Counted from the first letter of the stretch, positions 26,393 through 42,070 are shown. The stretch is DNA of 64,000 bases from Lethocerus indicus (GCA_019843655.1 JACDQD010000003.1:5148925-5212924), one strand, 5' to 3'. Numbers and translations are program-made. Notes: generated from the letters alone by a model not told the origin.

Positions 26393-29300
26393 TGCATTCA
26401 TCCGCATAGAGAATAGGTAAATGTATTAATTCTGTAATTATTTGCAGGATAATATTTGCGATATTATGGAGGAAGGTAGGGAGGGAGAGAGCGACTTAAA
26501 TGTGCAGATACAGCGTAGTTGTCGAGGACGAGTCCACGCTAGTGGACCCACCCTTTCGACCTCTTGAGGACGGCTGCATAAGTTTCTAACTTCATTAGGA
26601 TTTTTGTTTTATTTCATGAGTCATTCGTGTCTTTGTCTCTAGCCTTTCCCAGCGCCATTGTCTTTAACATCATAAAATTTTAAGATATAATTTTATATAT
26701 AAGGGGTTTGTCAAATTTGTTCTGAAGAATTTGCGCTTATATTCTGTGCTGTTGTTACTAATTTAACACTCCGCCCTAATGCCGGCCCATTTGTTTAACT
26801 TGAAGGTATCAGGGATCAGATAGTGTACCTATTGCAAGCAAGGTCTGAACTATTGTGCAGAATAGTATGCATCACGCGAGGCTCCCTGATTGGGGAATTT
26901 ACTGAATCATCACTCTTGCTTTCAAGGCTTTTTTCTATTTGGTCTTAAAACGGGATTTAAATTGGAAGTTCACTTATTCTTCTTCCCTTTTTAACATTTG
27001 TTCAAAATGTATTGTAGCCAATGATTGAATTTCACTGCAATTTATAGACTGGTGAAAAATTTCGTAGTCAATTAATCTGAGGCAATATCTCAGATGGCAG
27101 ATCACCGGGAGATTATAAAGGGATAACGCAGGATCGAGACAACTGTTCTGGGCGACATTTTTTATCCTCATATACATGTTAAGTGGGCTAGATGACTAAT
27201 AATAAATGGAGTACATTAGAAGAAATGGAGACTAATTTTTGGTCCCAAGTTGTAGTTAAATGTCCCTTCATGAGTATACACAAGATCAATCCACTTTTAT
27301 GGTTTCTTTTCGCTTTCTTCCCCATTCGAGATAGTTGACCCTTCTTCAGTCAATTTTATTTAGTTCACTATTGAAATGATCCGTTGAAAACAACTTCATT
27401 CTGTAGTGGTCCGATTACAAGATTGAATTAAACTGGAAAAAATAAGTCTTTTTTCTGAGATAGCTCTTGTAATTTTTAATTCAGACACGTATATTCTATT
27501 TATAAATTAGTCGTCCGGTCATTCAACAGCCGGTCATGGGCGGTTCTTACGTCATCTGACGTCATGTGGGCCTTTTTTGTGCATGTTTATGTTCTAATTA
27601 AGTATTATGCTGTTTGTTTGAACTATGGCTTGTATTCGGGTATTCTTCTGCGTTCATAGTAGAGTTCTGCTTATTAAATCGAATATATATAATTCATTTG
27701 AGTTATTCGGGAAATTATTTTTTTAACTAGGAAAGTGGACAACATTTTCTTAAAATTTATGTTCACTCTACATTTGTAATGTGCTTAGAATTGATTTTCT
27801 AATAAAGGAATACTGTCCGTATATACGTATATACACGTTGAAATAACCGAACTAGCTTAACTTTTCGGAACTCACCAACACGACGATGAGCTGAATAGCA
27901 GAGAGTATTGTGTAGTTATTCGAAAAGAAAATCAAAGCAGTCTTAACATGTTGATATAATTGATACTCATTTTCGTTGCCAGTATTGAATACATAAAAAA
28001 GTAACTACTTCTGTCAATTGAATGTCCTGTATAAGTAGGAAGCTAGTAAATCAGGATCTGTTTGTTATATTTAACAGCGGATGTGAGGCAGCGGCAGGAT
28101 CCGCTTTAAATATTTCTGGGGGGTGGAATTAATCAGGACCTTCCTTGGCTTTACCTCCCTACATTCCTCTAGGAGTAGAATAAATATTCTTTTGATTAGC
28201 TCTGTGATTCTTGTAAGATTTCTTGTCTTTAATGTTGAATTGTTTAAAATGGTTTGTACGTTTGGATTTGAGTGCTTTAAATTATGCCAAACTGATTTGT
28301 AGTTTATTACCGCTCAGGAATAGGCCCGTGTTCTGTTACCTATGGATGTCCGAAAGCTCAAGTTCGAAAATAAAACCACCACTCGCTTCAAATTGATCGG
28401 CTCTTGGAGGTCTTGTTCTGAATAACCCGTCTAAAATATTCAGCGGTTTACTCTAGAAACGGGGTTTGCGATACGTCCCTCACTACTCGTTCCCTTCTTC
28501 TGCCGGTTTAGTACGAATTTTTATTGCACTTCGAAAGGCCATAAATACATGTCCTCGATTGTTCCCTAATTGTATAGAAGGTTGATAATTTCTTGTGGGG
28601 TCATATGAGCCCTAGTTTCAGTTTGTCGATAGTGGCCATAGGAGGAATGTACAACGCGCAGTGGGGCCGGACATTCGTCTCCATTCCCGACGTTTCCGGC
28701 GTTTTTTATCCGGTCTGGAATGCCCGGTCCGCATTGGAAAGGAATTTCGCGAGCAGTGTTTGGTACCTTACCAATTTCGGTGTAATGTTATTATTATAAT
28801 ATGGATAAAATGGGTAGGCAATTAAACAAACAATGAACTGAAATGCTATTGTCGCGCCTGAAAAAAGAGTATTTATATTATATTTTGCCTAACAGGATTT
28901 GTTTCCTTCGGTGGCGTATGTTTTACTTAATAGTGCTCTTTAAATATGAAGTATAAAAATTTACATATACACATATACTTTCATTGTTTTAGCCAATAAA
29001 CTATGGATTTAATTCACCTCTAATCCATTTTATAGCGAATTTGTGGGTCCCAATGTTACTAACGAATATAAGCTTGTAGACCTTCAATATTGGCTGCAAG
29101 TTGCTATTTTTTTATTTATATGTCAAATAATATTCCGCGGATTTCGAGTGTTTCTGTCTCCTCTCTCTGGTTTGGTCTTTTGCTAGAACGGTTTCGGCTG
29201 CTCGCCATCTTCAGTAGCGGTGTTAGTCACTTTGGCACTTAGGATGTTTTTTGGGCCTTCTCATTGCCCTGTCACTGTCACTTGTGCTGTGGTGCTCGTC

Positions 29301-32300
29301 TTGTTATTGGGTTTTTGGGGGATGTTGTTTGTCTTATTTGGGGTGGGAGGGATTTTGTTAATCGACTTAAGTCTTTGTCGGATTATCGGTCAAATATATA
29401 TTTGATCACATAACTGGTCATAACTATTAGTTTCTGACTTCCAAATTTACGATAGGAAACCTATCTGGTATTGTGTATTTACGATCATAAACGTTTTCCT
29501 GTTGATCCAAAATTTATTGAAAAATATTTGTTTTTACTAATCTAGTTAATCGATGGAAGTGCACCCAACGAACTTTAGTTAAGTACATTTCCGCACCACA
29601 CTCAGGGGGGCGCTAGTTTATCGGTGCAGGTGCACCAAACGAACTTTAGTTGAGTACATTTCCGCACCACACTCAGGGGGGCGCTAGTTTATCGGTGCAG
29701 GTGCACCAAACGAACTTTAGTTGAGTACATTTCCACACCACACTCAGGGGGGCGCTAGTTTATCGGTGCAGGTGCACAAACGAATTTTAATTAAGTACAT
29801 TTCCGCACCACACTCAGGGGCGCTAGTTTATCGGTGCAGGTGCACCAAACGAACTTTAGTTAAGTACATTTCCGCACCACACTCAGGGGGGCGCTAGTTT
29901 ATCGGTAGAAGTGCACCAAACGAACTTTAGTTGAGTACATTTCCGCACCACACTTAGGGGGGCGCTAATTTATCGGTGGAAGTGCACCGAACGAATTTTA
30001 GTTGAGTACATTTCCACACCACACTCAGGGGGGCGCTAATTTATCGGTGGAAGTGCACCGAACGAATTTTAGTTGAGTACATTTCCGCACCACACTCAGG
30101 GGGGCGCTAGTTTAAAAAGCAGAAAATAAGTTAAATCGAATTTTAAGCACCTCAGATTATTTTTAACAAAATCATTTTAAGCGGACAGTAAAATTAGAAA
30201 TTGTTCAGATTCGATATTATAAAACTACCGGGAAAATATCGTTTTTCCCAATAAAGTTTTGAATATTTTGAGTCTGGTGGGTGGGTGGTTAGAAACGCCT
30301 CTGGCAGGGGAACACAAAAAGCGCTCGTCCGGCACCCAATCAATAGTTAAGTCTGTGGCAGGTCCTTCACCACGGTTTGGCCCTTAACTGAAGGACGCTA
30401 TCCAGCCTTTACGGTAACAGTGACCCCAGATGAAAAATCTCCTTCTTGCGAAAAATAAATCTTTATATTGATTCGGGCCGACCGTTTAATTTGCTAATGG
30501 CCCACGTGATTCATCCTATAGGTGAACCTTTCTCGAGCTTCGCGCCATCCGAGTGGGCGACACGATTTATTCTCACCTCATTTATAGCTGACGACGCAAA
30601 TTTTTCAAAATATCATTATTCAACATTGTATTAAGAAATAATTTCTCGTATTATTATGGGCTATAGTTTTAGAAATAAATTATACTAAGCGCCAGCTGAA
30701 AAGACTTACGTATTATAATACGATCCCCCTCTTATCGTCTTACCATGTCCCAACAGACCATGTCCGTCACAAACTGATTATGAATATGTATATTTATTTT
30801 GCTTCGAAATCCTTGAAATTCTTCCGATGGCACTTATAACGTATTTGGCATGACATGTACCGCAAAGACGGCCTCGATTAATCTCTTCCTCTTGGCCTTA
30901 AGTAAGAAAGAAAATCGTCTCCTTGGCACAATTAGAACATATGTTCGGTATAAATTATCGTTTCCTCTTTATTATTTGTACTGGTTAATTAGGTGTGGGC
31001 ACTTTCTCGTCTGGTAGGCGTTCTCTCCAGTCCTCTTGCTCTTATGTCGAGTCGAGGTCTCCATTTAAAGATATTTAAAAAACGGAACACAAGAAAAAGT
31101 TTTTGCACGGTTATAATTTAGCCTGCGAAAAAAATAAAATCGATTTGAACTTCCTGCATATTCCTCTTATTTGTATTTAAGGAGTAATTTTCAACATCGA
31201 CTTACTAGCTTATGTGTTTCAAATTAGTTTTCTTATAAGTTCGCATTTTAAAAGTTCTTGAACAGTGAAAGTGGTCCTTTCAGTCATTGTAGGTTGATGG
31301 TTAATAAAAACTTGAGAAATAATTGATTTATAATCATACTCGGCAGGATCGCCACCCTTTGTGAATGGGTTATTTGAACTGTCGCTACCGACAGTCGTAA
31401 GTTTATTCCGACACCTATAAGGAATGAAATTTAAATGTAGGTTTTCATTTAGCGCCTTGTATAAGGCTTGTTTTCAAGAGCATTTCATCCGAAATATGAA
31501 ATCACTATCGAGCTCGAAATGAGCACGGCCAACCTCGGAATGACTTGGCAGTTGAGCGGTGATGGGATGAATAAAACGAGAGTAAATGGGGCCATACTCG
31601 GGTTAAATGAGTGGGTCTAAAGCCGGTTATGGCTTATATAAAGCTTTAAGGGCCGGTAGTAGCTAGACGGCGGTTGCTAGCTAGCCTTCTGCCGGCGGTA
31701 GTATGGAACTTGACATTGCAGTTGTGAAGTGCTAGTGGTAGGAGGAGAGGGGCAGGGGCCTTTAGTTTAGCAAGGGCGGCTCAATACCTTCGCCGGCCGG
31801 GACCTTGCAGTCGCGGCACCGGCCTTTTTATTTGCATTAACCTCTGTGAGTTTTACTACGTGCTCGAGTCCGGCCACCGCTCGGGCCCACAATTGCTATG
31901 CCTCACATTGCTAGGTCCTCTGTCAACCTCGTTTTATCTACAGCCCATCTCCATGTCGCGGAGAGCAACGTACAACTCATACAGATGGTACGATGTAATG
32001 ATCTTTTCATGTTATTATTTCTCTTTATTGTGCAATACTCTCATTTCGCTTTATTTTACGATAAGTAAATTAATTCTGTTTTTTATCGGCGCTTCTTGTC
32101 CTACTCTACTATTAACATTTTCGCGCTTTTCAACTTTTACTACATCATTTATTATTAACTTTCGGTTCATTGCAAAAACAGATTTAACTTATTTTTGTAT
32201 TAAAATACGTTGTCATTTCAATTTCCACCTAACGAAACCTTCAAATTCTAACTAGCTGAAAACTAGCTGTTTTTCCAGTCTTCCCATTTTGACCTGATCC

Positions 32301-34283
32301 TTTCATTCTTCTAAAATGTTGAAATGAAGTTCCTGTCCGTTCATTAATTACTCGAAACGCTTTCAGGCATGTCAAAAGTGATAATTAGTCTGTTCGAGAT
32401 ATGCTTTACCACTTGGAGCAATACTATCGCCTTGGAGGCTGGAAGTATTGTTGTTCGTTGCATGGTAATGACCAGACGCTAATGTAATTTAAGCTCGGCG
32501 ATGTACACGTGTGTGCCATCTCCGTATTTGACAGTTTCTATTCAAGACTCCATTTGACCTGGACTGGATAAATACGTTTGCTTAATGGGGCGTTTGAGTC
32601 GAAGTCGTCAGTTCTTTAATTAGTTGGATCATTCGATTTTTTTTCGAACCCGCATTAGTATAACAGCAATGTTTCTTGCCATTTTGACCAATTTCCTTAG
32701 GTTGTCGTCACTTCTATGCTCACTAATGGGTTTGTTTAGTTTACTTCCTTATATTATATTAGTCCGATAAATAAATAATTTATTGTTGACACATACTGTA
32801 AAACGATTGGAGCATCACTACAATTCTGGTTTAACGAAGTAAATGTTTTGTTGAAATTTTACATCTAATGACAACTGTGTTTTGCGTTATGAAAAAAATA
32901 AATTGAATCAGAAAATATAAATAAATCGTACCGTTTTTTGTTTCGTGGCATGCCTATATTGTCCTTCTAAATTTCTAATAATTTGACGGTTCTATTAAAT
33001 TATAAATAGTACTTCGTAATTCGTACTTAACTGATTTTATCGCCGTGTGTCATTAGTGCTTCCACTAAAATGATCCTATCGCGTGATTTATGAAAATAAG
33101 CACCGACATTAGCCCGAATAAACTTGACAAATATCACCGCCGTCGGTTTCAAACGATGAGGAACAATTCCCATCTACCTAGCGGTCGCGGGTTCGCTAAT
33201 GGACATGCTGGATCGCGATAACGGACCCCCAGCAGTTGAATCGTGGCGTAGTGCTCACGAGCCAGAAAAAAGGCTTTTTTTACTCTATTTAAAAAGGCTT
33301 TCACTTTCGCCTTCCTCGGGGTATTAATTGTTCTCTTGTCCGTTAAATTCTTTTCGACTCGGCATGTCGCTTTTGTTCTTGCGACCCGGTAATATCGGAG
33401 TGCATAATATATCTGTCGAACTCATAGCCAGTAGTCGTCATTTTTTCAAGAACCACTGTGCGGCCGCGAAAAAACTTATGCTTGGAACACGAACTTTCAC
33501 AACTTGGTGAAAGTATAGTTTCGTGAATAATTTATTTCCATTTTAGATTTGTTTTAGCTGCAGCACCGGTTCGAAAGCAATAAATATGTCTTGACACTGT
33601 TTAATTTCAATAATATTTTTTAATGTAAATTGATAATGGTTGTCCAGTGGCTTGTCTTTTCCCAAGGTTGATTTCGTTACCTGTAATCAAAGCACGTCCA
33701 TTACAAGTCAAAGTTTGTAATTTTTACATTGGCTATACAACCTATTTGAGTGTTTTGATTCGTGTTGTTATAATTATGAAAATATTGTTTCAACTTATAA
33801 AACCAAAATAGGTGGGAATGTATAATGGTGGCATGTTTCCTTATCGTTACTGCGAACGTCGAATTAATTGTTTCTAAAATGTGTATGTCGAAATGTGGAT
33901 TTTTCGTATTTTTGTTTGAATTGTGTCTCAAACTATCGAAATTCCCTACTGAATTCTCTGTATTCCTCGGCCGTAATTCGCAATACCGAAATTTGTTCTC
34001 GCGAAATTGGCCTTATTGGGGAAACCGTCGAAGTGCGTTCGATTACCCCCATTCTGTTGACCAGTGAGCTGCGGGGATTGTTCCCGTTTCACCTAATACT
34101 ACATAATATGGATTGTGCAATGAAGGCTCCGGGACTGGCCGGCGACCAAAATCGTGGAATTGGAGACGTCGGTTGATTGTTCCTTTGCACAAGAGGGGTT
34201 TCAGCCCCCATCCCACGTAACGCACCCATTTCTCTTTTTTTTCTGGGAGGGGGCACGGGTCAACAGAGGTCATCTCTCCCTCT

Positions 34284-34355
<72 letters not shown>

Positions 34356-37300
34356 AGATTAATCCAATTTGAATAATCCATATACTGAGTAATGAGAAAT
34401 AAATCTCCATCTAATGGTAAAGGCTTATAATGTTATTGAAAATTTTGTGATGTTTTCATTTGTATGAGACTGTGACACGTGGAATTAGAAAATATTGCAT
34501 TTCTTTCAATGCGTTTCACTGCCATGAAATGAGATCCGTACAAAAAAATTTTAAAGACATGGGAATACGAAATTAGTGCCTGTTGATTCTACGGTTGCTA
34601 ATGGTGGAAAATATTAATAGTTTCAAGGGGAGTAACGTTTGGAAGAGCTCGTGTTTTCTGAAATCACTCCTGGGGAAGGGATGTTTTTGAGCTCGTGGTG
34701 CCGGCAGAGCTGCGTGGGGGAGCTATTGGAGGAAAAGCCCAAGTATCGATTTTAACGCGGCAGCTTTAAATGCTGCAGTCCTTCATCGCACGGAAACCTA
34801 ACCTAGGTGTCGGCGTGAAAATGATTACGCGTTCTAATTTCTCTTTTCTTATAACTTATAATCATTTATTACTTATTAAACCCAAGGAATATTATTTGTT
34901 ATAATGTTAGTTTATTTATTAAAATATTTTCTTTTTATGTACTTTACAGTTTTTATTTATTTTTCATCTATTTTCTTGTAGGCTTGGGTTTTTATTAGGA
35001 CATCTGAAATTAAAATTAAATTAAAATCAATAAAACACCGTACTTGAACGGTTTTAATGTTCAAACGAATAAGTAAATTGTAAACCGTTCAATGAAACGT
35101 TGTCCGAATAAATAATTGAATCAATAACAGTTTGACAATAATAATTCGAATATTAAATAATCATCTGAGTGAAATACATTCTTGAAAGTCAATTAACTAG
35201 CGGCCGCCGAGTGTCTTACTGTAATCCCTGTTTGCCCCAGTTGGCGGATAATATCTTATTGCTGTCCGCTTGTCGGGAATGAGCAACTGTGCAATTGTGA
35301 TTAATTACGGTGTTTTGTTTCACATAGGACCGTCACTGAGCCCCGGGCGGCCTTCGCAAATTTTGTTTGCGTCACAATTTCCCCTGGCTCTAATGCAGAC
35401 TTACGCAGCCTTCCGTGGGGAGAGCGGAAATTTAGGAGAGTCTAAAATTTAAAGGCCTAAAAGACCAGAAGGGATTCCATTCTGACAGAATGCCTTCTGG
35501 ATGGCGATATTGAATGGCGCGAAGTTGAAACTTCCCTATCGTAGAACATAATAAATGAGACGAGAAAAGCAAATCACACTAGGAATTATGTATGCACCTT
35601 GCAGGTTAAGCTAGAATACATTTGATATTTCCCATACATTAAAAATTATATGACTTTTTTCTCATATCTTTCTCGTATATTACGACTGGGAGGCAAATAC
35701 AGTTTTCATTGGCCCTGGTCACCTTCCTCTCACTTGCAGCCCTACTTAATTACTTGAGATGCACTATTTGTGAACCATTGAAAAAAGTGTTGTTGAACGG
35801 CCAAATTCGCTGGCCAAATTTATGCACTTGGATGATATTTTGAGAATTTCGATTTGGGCCGGATTTGTTGTTGGGAAATCTGTGCGTGGTCATTTCTTTC
35901 ATATGAGATTATAGGATTGATAACTTTTTTCATTGGAATAATGAGATAATTTTCATTTCTATCTTCTGTTACATCTCGCTCGTTTTGTCATTCGCTTGAA
36001 ATAATTTTCATTATCTTGTAAATTGTTGGAGATTGATACTGTGCCAATTTGGTCTGTAGTAAAGGCACCGTGAATAAATCACTCCTTATTAGGAAATATC
36101 CTTTTGCAGGTATTTACAGTAATATAGATTATTAGTGGCATTATCGATAAAAATCAAAATCCTACTGAATCAGACTGCTGCTGAATTCATCAATTCCACA
36201 TTCGGGGTAAGGATTTCTGGCGCCCTTAATTTTGAAATCCGTCAGGCGAGTTCTATCGATCGTTAATATTCCGATAATATTTGCTCTGCCAGTTAAAATG
36301 TAAGCGAATCTATATATATTTAAAAGATAACTTAACATTAGGTGTTGTTTTCAGCCTTGAGTAAAATCTAGAGGTTTTCAGCATGGGTTAATCTACGTTT
36401 GTTACACCATTGATACGCGTTTGGTACATCTGTATCTGTTCTCATTACATTCATTTCTAAATTCGTCTAAGAATTTCTAATTATCATAGCGTGAAAACTC
36501 CGAGATATATAAAACAGATACTATGCATATTGTCGCAGAAGGACTGCGGTAGTTGTAAAAATAGGTCACTTCTCAGAAAGTATCAGGGCCAAAAGAGAGT
36601 AAACTTGTAAATCTTTTTGATTCGACAAAGCTTTTAGTTATCGCTGTTCTACAATTCAGTTTCCGAAAATAATTCACTCTTGGTGAAAACCATTACCTCT
36701 GAACACTTTTCCTATTTCTTGTTCCTGTGTCGTTTTCGCAGTTGATCGTTACCCACTTTCTAAAATACAAATTGTACTTAGCCGCACGTTTTATGTATTT
36801 TACATTGGAATTGAGTTTATTAACAAAATGAATAATTTTGAATATCTTTTTTGTGGTCAAAAAGGCACAGCTAATTATGAATTCTGTTTGTTTAGTTTAA
36901 TTTAACGCAACTTCAAGTCTCAAGAAATCCAATTATTTTATACTTATATTAGGAGCGAACCAAACTAAGTCATCTCTATTAGGAGACATAATACAAAGCG
37001 CGCTGCACTGAAAGCTTTTAGTTCAACTCGACATATTTTCGCACCCATTACCAATAAAAAATATGGTATAGAGATTACTTCAGTACTTGAAATATACGGG
37101 ATGAAAATTGAAACGCCATTAATCGTAGGATGGCATATTTTAGGAACTTGTTTATGTTCTAACAGTGAACTAACCAACCACCGCTCTGATCCTCCTGTTT
37201 ATCCCATCACTGATGTTAGATTTAATTTTATCCTCCAACATCTTTGTTCCTAGCAAAAGGATTTCTTTGCAGTTCGTACAATGATTTTTATATTTTGAAA

Positions 37301-40176
37301 ATAACATTTTATTTACGTCACACGTTTTACAAGCTGTAGCGGGATCAACCCACATTATGTTATCAGCTTAATGCAGTGTCTATTTACCGCTCCAATTAAT
37401 GATTTTAAAAATAAGAACGATGACGAGGTTATAAATATACCTTGCATAAGAACCACGTGTAACTGCAGCCTGTTTCCACATCGTGTCTTGTATCAATGTT
37501 CCAAAATTAGAGGCCGATGCCAATAATAGGAACAGAATACTTGAATAGAGTACTTTGCCAGTCATGTCAGAACAGTAAATTAATGAGTATTTTTTTTAAT
37601 ATGCTTTAAGGACGATCGGTATGTCAGATTCCATTTAAGTTGGGCGTGTTTTAAACCTTTATTGAACTGTTAATTTTATTGTTTTAATCGAACGACAGCT
37701 TGGACAAATGAAAATTTTCCATTCCGGGTACTTCTTCTGTTGGAATTTGTGTTTCGCTTTTCAAAACCAGAAAGGTGTCCGCAGTATGCTGACTGCGCAC
37801 GTCGTTTTATTGGGGGCCGGTTAGCCCTGCGAAGGCGTTGGATGGCGTCTTTGGCACGTGTCTCCTCATAAATTGTGGACTCATGTTATTGTGAACAGCG
37901 CAGTTGTTGGATAATAAACTATAACCGCGGGTGTCGCTTTATCGCACTCATGAACTGTCGTGGGAAATTGCTTCGCTGAATGTAGTCAGAATTCTTATCC
38001 CAAATTTTTCAGCTTGCCGTAAAACGAAATATCAGCTTTTATCTCCGTAATCATTTCCATCATAATAGTATTAATCCAATATCATATTATACTTTAGGCC
38101 AATGTACGTGATGTACATTTTTACTGTAGGAAATTAAAACTGCCCGTTGATTTCGTTAACGCTTAGCATAAAGTGATTATTATAAAAGTTGAAATAATGT
38201 TTTCAGAGGGACCAATAATTACTCAAAATATTTGATTGGGATTTACCTTAACTGTTAGTACTTTTTATCGCATGTTTGATATTGAAGTGACCTTGCCTTG
38301 CGATACCCAGTCCAATAGCCACTTACTAGTTCCTTTTGGTTTAATCTGGTAGAACAGGATGAGGACCATTTATTTAACTGTGTGTTCATTCCATTACTGT
38401 CCACTTGTAAGCTCTGAATGGGCACTTATCTAAAGCTGCAGCTGATCATTATTCTAATAAATAATCTTAGATTAAATTAATTTATTATTGTTAGTAGTAG
38501 TATTATAGTATGATAATAATAGGTTAGTGCATTTTATTTTGTTATTTCCAACAAATATTTGTTTAAGTCATTCGTGCATAGTTGCGCGAAAATCATTTCA
38601 AAAAATCATTTCAGTTTGTACGTTCGTAATATTTATCCAATGAGTTTGTTAAGAACACAAAATATTTATAATACAGTGTAGTCTGTATTGAAAGGTTTGG
38701 AGCGTTGGGCCGTACCCCTTCGTCAAGGTTCTGAGAGAGATCATCGCGTTAGGTGAAGCGTAAAATTGCATAAACCGTTTTAGTCCAGTCGATATGCAAA
38801 CAAATGAGTTTCGCATTATACTCCAATAAGTTTTTTGCGTTACAAGGGGAAAAAAGGTATTGCAAAAGACTTCGGTAGTCCTTTTACCCTTTTCAAAGTT
38901 CCGGTGAGTTCGATAGATGCTAATCGGCTAACCTTTTCTGCGTAAACTGGCATTTTATTTGAGACAGGTTTTTCATGGAAGCGCCGTTTTTCCGAGCGAG
39001 CTGAATGGGTTTCGATTTTATCCTTTTAGTGCCGATTTCCATTCAAGATAAATCGGTCGTAAAATCGTTACCGGGAAAATTTCGTATTTTGTTAGAACTT
39101 AAATTCTCGATATTATTCTCATACTTATTTGAACTCTTATAGATTGGATTTTATTTTAAATATATTAATATACGCATTAATGGTAGTTTCTGTTCTTGAA
39201 TGGAGATACTGTTATGCCGTCAGCCAATTTTTCTGAGTTAAAGAAGATACGAACGGATATTAAGACATTACATTTTGGAACGCTTCGGTAATATTTAGAT
39301 TAATACGACAATATATACATATATATTAGGAGTTTCCAGACCTTTTGAAGAAAGCGCTAACAATAAATCGACGAGGGGACTTAAAATATTGCATAATTCG
39401 AAAACTTGCTTTCACCAATGGCCAATGTCGTGAAAATACTCCCGGTCTAATCCATGTTCAAACTTTCATTTCTGCTTTTACTTTAATTAGAAACTCCTTG
39501 ACCTATTTAATGCAAAAATCTTTCCCCTTATATAGAACAGGTAGAGCGGAGTACCAGAGAACTAATCGAACGGACAAATTGTTGTCTAGTGAATGATATC
39601 CGAATCGTTAATTAATTGCTTTCTTGGAGAAAGGTTACAGAGGCTCTTTTTCACTTTTGTTGCACCATCTCTAATAAATAATTATAATAAACTATAACTT
39701 TTATAATTGTTTTTCAATAATTTCATAACAAAAAAGCGTGTACCACTTTTCAATGGTGAAGGGCATATTAGTAAAGCATTTTTACGCTCGAACTACGAAC
39801 TTGTGTGTTATTTTCAGTTGTAAGAATATAAAATCATGTGTTTCGAGTTTTAGTCCAAGAAAAGTCACGTTCGTATCCGCTTCCCCCGGCATGGATTATA
39901 ATAAATTCAGGTCACGGATCTAAACTACGGTCACGTCGGTCTAACCTAAGTCCGCTTAGATCTTACAAAATGTGCTTTAAACGGTCCACATTAAAGAAAG
40001 GTAATCTTTCCTTTCTTATGTTCTAACTTCATTTGTTCTATTTCACCAGCTTCTCTGGGTTCTCTTTTAGTATTTGTCATTTTCGTAAAAACTTTAATTT
40101 TGAACAATTATCTATTTTCTTCCATTTCTGTCATAGGGCAACAATGCTAATGTTGCGTATGGGCAATATATGGGGC

Positions 40177-40222
<46 letters not shown>

Positions 40223-42070
40223 ATGCCACATATGTAACACACTTATCGCGGACGTTGGTCGTTAGTGGCAGCTTGGTTAATCGAATGGGGATTTAAGGAA
40301 AACTGTATTCTAGACATTTAGGTAATCAAGACCGGTTACAGGTTTACTGGTGTATTTATAAATGAAGGCGTTTTCTTATCAGTGTTAGGCACAGGGCGCG
40401 ACGGACTATCTCAGTTATAAATAAGTTGTGTAACCCCCCTCAAGACTTCCTTGTAATTCACTCCTGTTATTTGTCCATTGTCTTAACAACTCGCTTAAAC
40501 ATAAACGAGGCGTTATTCGTTTCGGGTTTGCTCTATTTTTTATGCGCACATACAACATCATATTGAATATGTAATATCTGTTGTATTCCCTCCTTGGATT
40601 TCCATAAAACGTCTCTCTCCTTTTCGTTTTTCATGTTTATTGTATATTATATACCGAATATTAAGTCTCAAATTATAAAATAATAATAAATATGAGGTTC
40701 CACTAATTCAGGTCATATGCCGAGTGTTCAGAAAAGGAATGGTGAAACATAGCCGGAACTTACCATATTGAGGAGATGACTAATCGTCCAACCGGTAAAG
40801 CTGAACCCCTGAACATACCGTGATGTCTCTGTTCAATAATATTTGGTTGTTAGGTTTTTTTTATTCCTCTTTATTCCAATTTTAAACGATTCTGCCGTTG
40901 AAGTACCGAATAAAATACGGTGCTGTTTTAGTACCGTTGTTTGAGAGATAAATACCATCCAGTGTGGCGTTCTTATCAATACGTTCGTGGTCATTTATCA
41001 TTTGTTCGGTTTGTGAGATAAATCTTGTGATTCACCGCATCCTCTCTTTTTTATCTTGATCCGATAGAAATTGAACCTGAACCCTCAGGTTAGAATGTAC
41101 CCATTATATAATTATAAACTTACAATCTTTCGAAAAAGCCCTAGTAAGCCGTTTCCAAGTGTAATTGTCTGTCCACCAACGGTAACCATAGCACCGATAG
41201 CAACTACTATTCATTTTATTTCACGTTGGTGTTACAGTTGACCGGCAACAGTTTCAATTATTTACTTTATTATGTGCAAATAATATTTGTGTGTGGACCA
41301 TATTCTGAACATGCAAATTTGAAGAATAGGTCTTCGCTTCGAATTTACGCGTTAAGTTGGTAAAACTAATGAATGAAATTACGTGGGGCGGGGGGTCAAT
41401 TAGAATTTGAAAGCGAGAGCCAATTTTCGCTATTTCGAATTGAAGTATAAGAGGAATTTTTCGAACGAGGTTATATTAATAATTGACGTATGGCTGTTAG
41501 TACGAGAAACGGGATTCTTAATTCGGGTCTCCCACTCGCTAGGCTGAATACCTCTCAACTCGAAGTTTGAAAATTATTACCGAATTATTAAAATTTAATT
41601 TGCCAGTCAAGTTTAAATTTTGGCAGCAAATCGAACAAATACGTTACGTAACATTGCAAGTCCTTTATTGTAAATACGATATCTGGAGCAGTGTATATGA
41701 TAGATATTGTAGATTAAGTTTGGGCGCATGAAGGTAATAATTCCTAAAATTATTCCTAAAATGTTTTAATGCACTAGGAATGAAATCGTATAGTCGCATT
41801 TGAGGTAAATAACATCGGGTTTACTCCATAGTGGGCTGTTGTGAATCTGTTCGTTTTCCTCGGTTTCCATTTTTACCAGTCCGTGCCCAGGACGTGCTCG
41901 GCGGTTCCGCTTCGGTGTCTCTTTCGGGTTACGTAAGTAATTGCCAAAAATTTCGACAGTAAAATATGGCCGTTTAGCGGTCGCCGGGCAGCTCGGAATT
42001 CCGAACACGTTAACATGGAGGCTGGCCGCTTGAGAAAGGAGACCTGTTTTCTCCGCCCCTAGCGGAGCGA

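Noticed and set aside
26212..26420. Ile-Tyr repeat proteins on both strands
   Set aside because: These are translations of the (TA)n microsatellite. The same applies to Leu-Ser and Glu-Arg frames at 34043-34381 and 41766-42257.
29542..30114. Repeat array considered as CRISPR-like
   Set aside because: Units are contiguous 71-bp copies with no unique spacers, in an insect intron.
30240..30430. GC-richer segment considered as a structured RNA gene
   Set aside because: No tRNA-type A/B boxes, snRNA motifs or convincing stem pattern could be made by eye. It fits the general CpG-rich intron background.
31860..32255. 131-codon plus-strand frame
   Set aside because: The first part follows the GC-rich promoter candidate and the rest is AT-rich hydrophobic noise with no family resemblance. 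Only its ATG at 31953 was kept as a possible alternative start.
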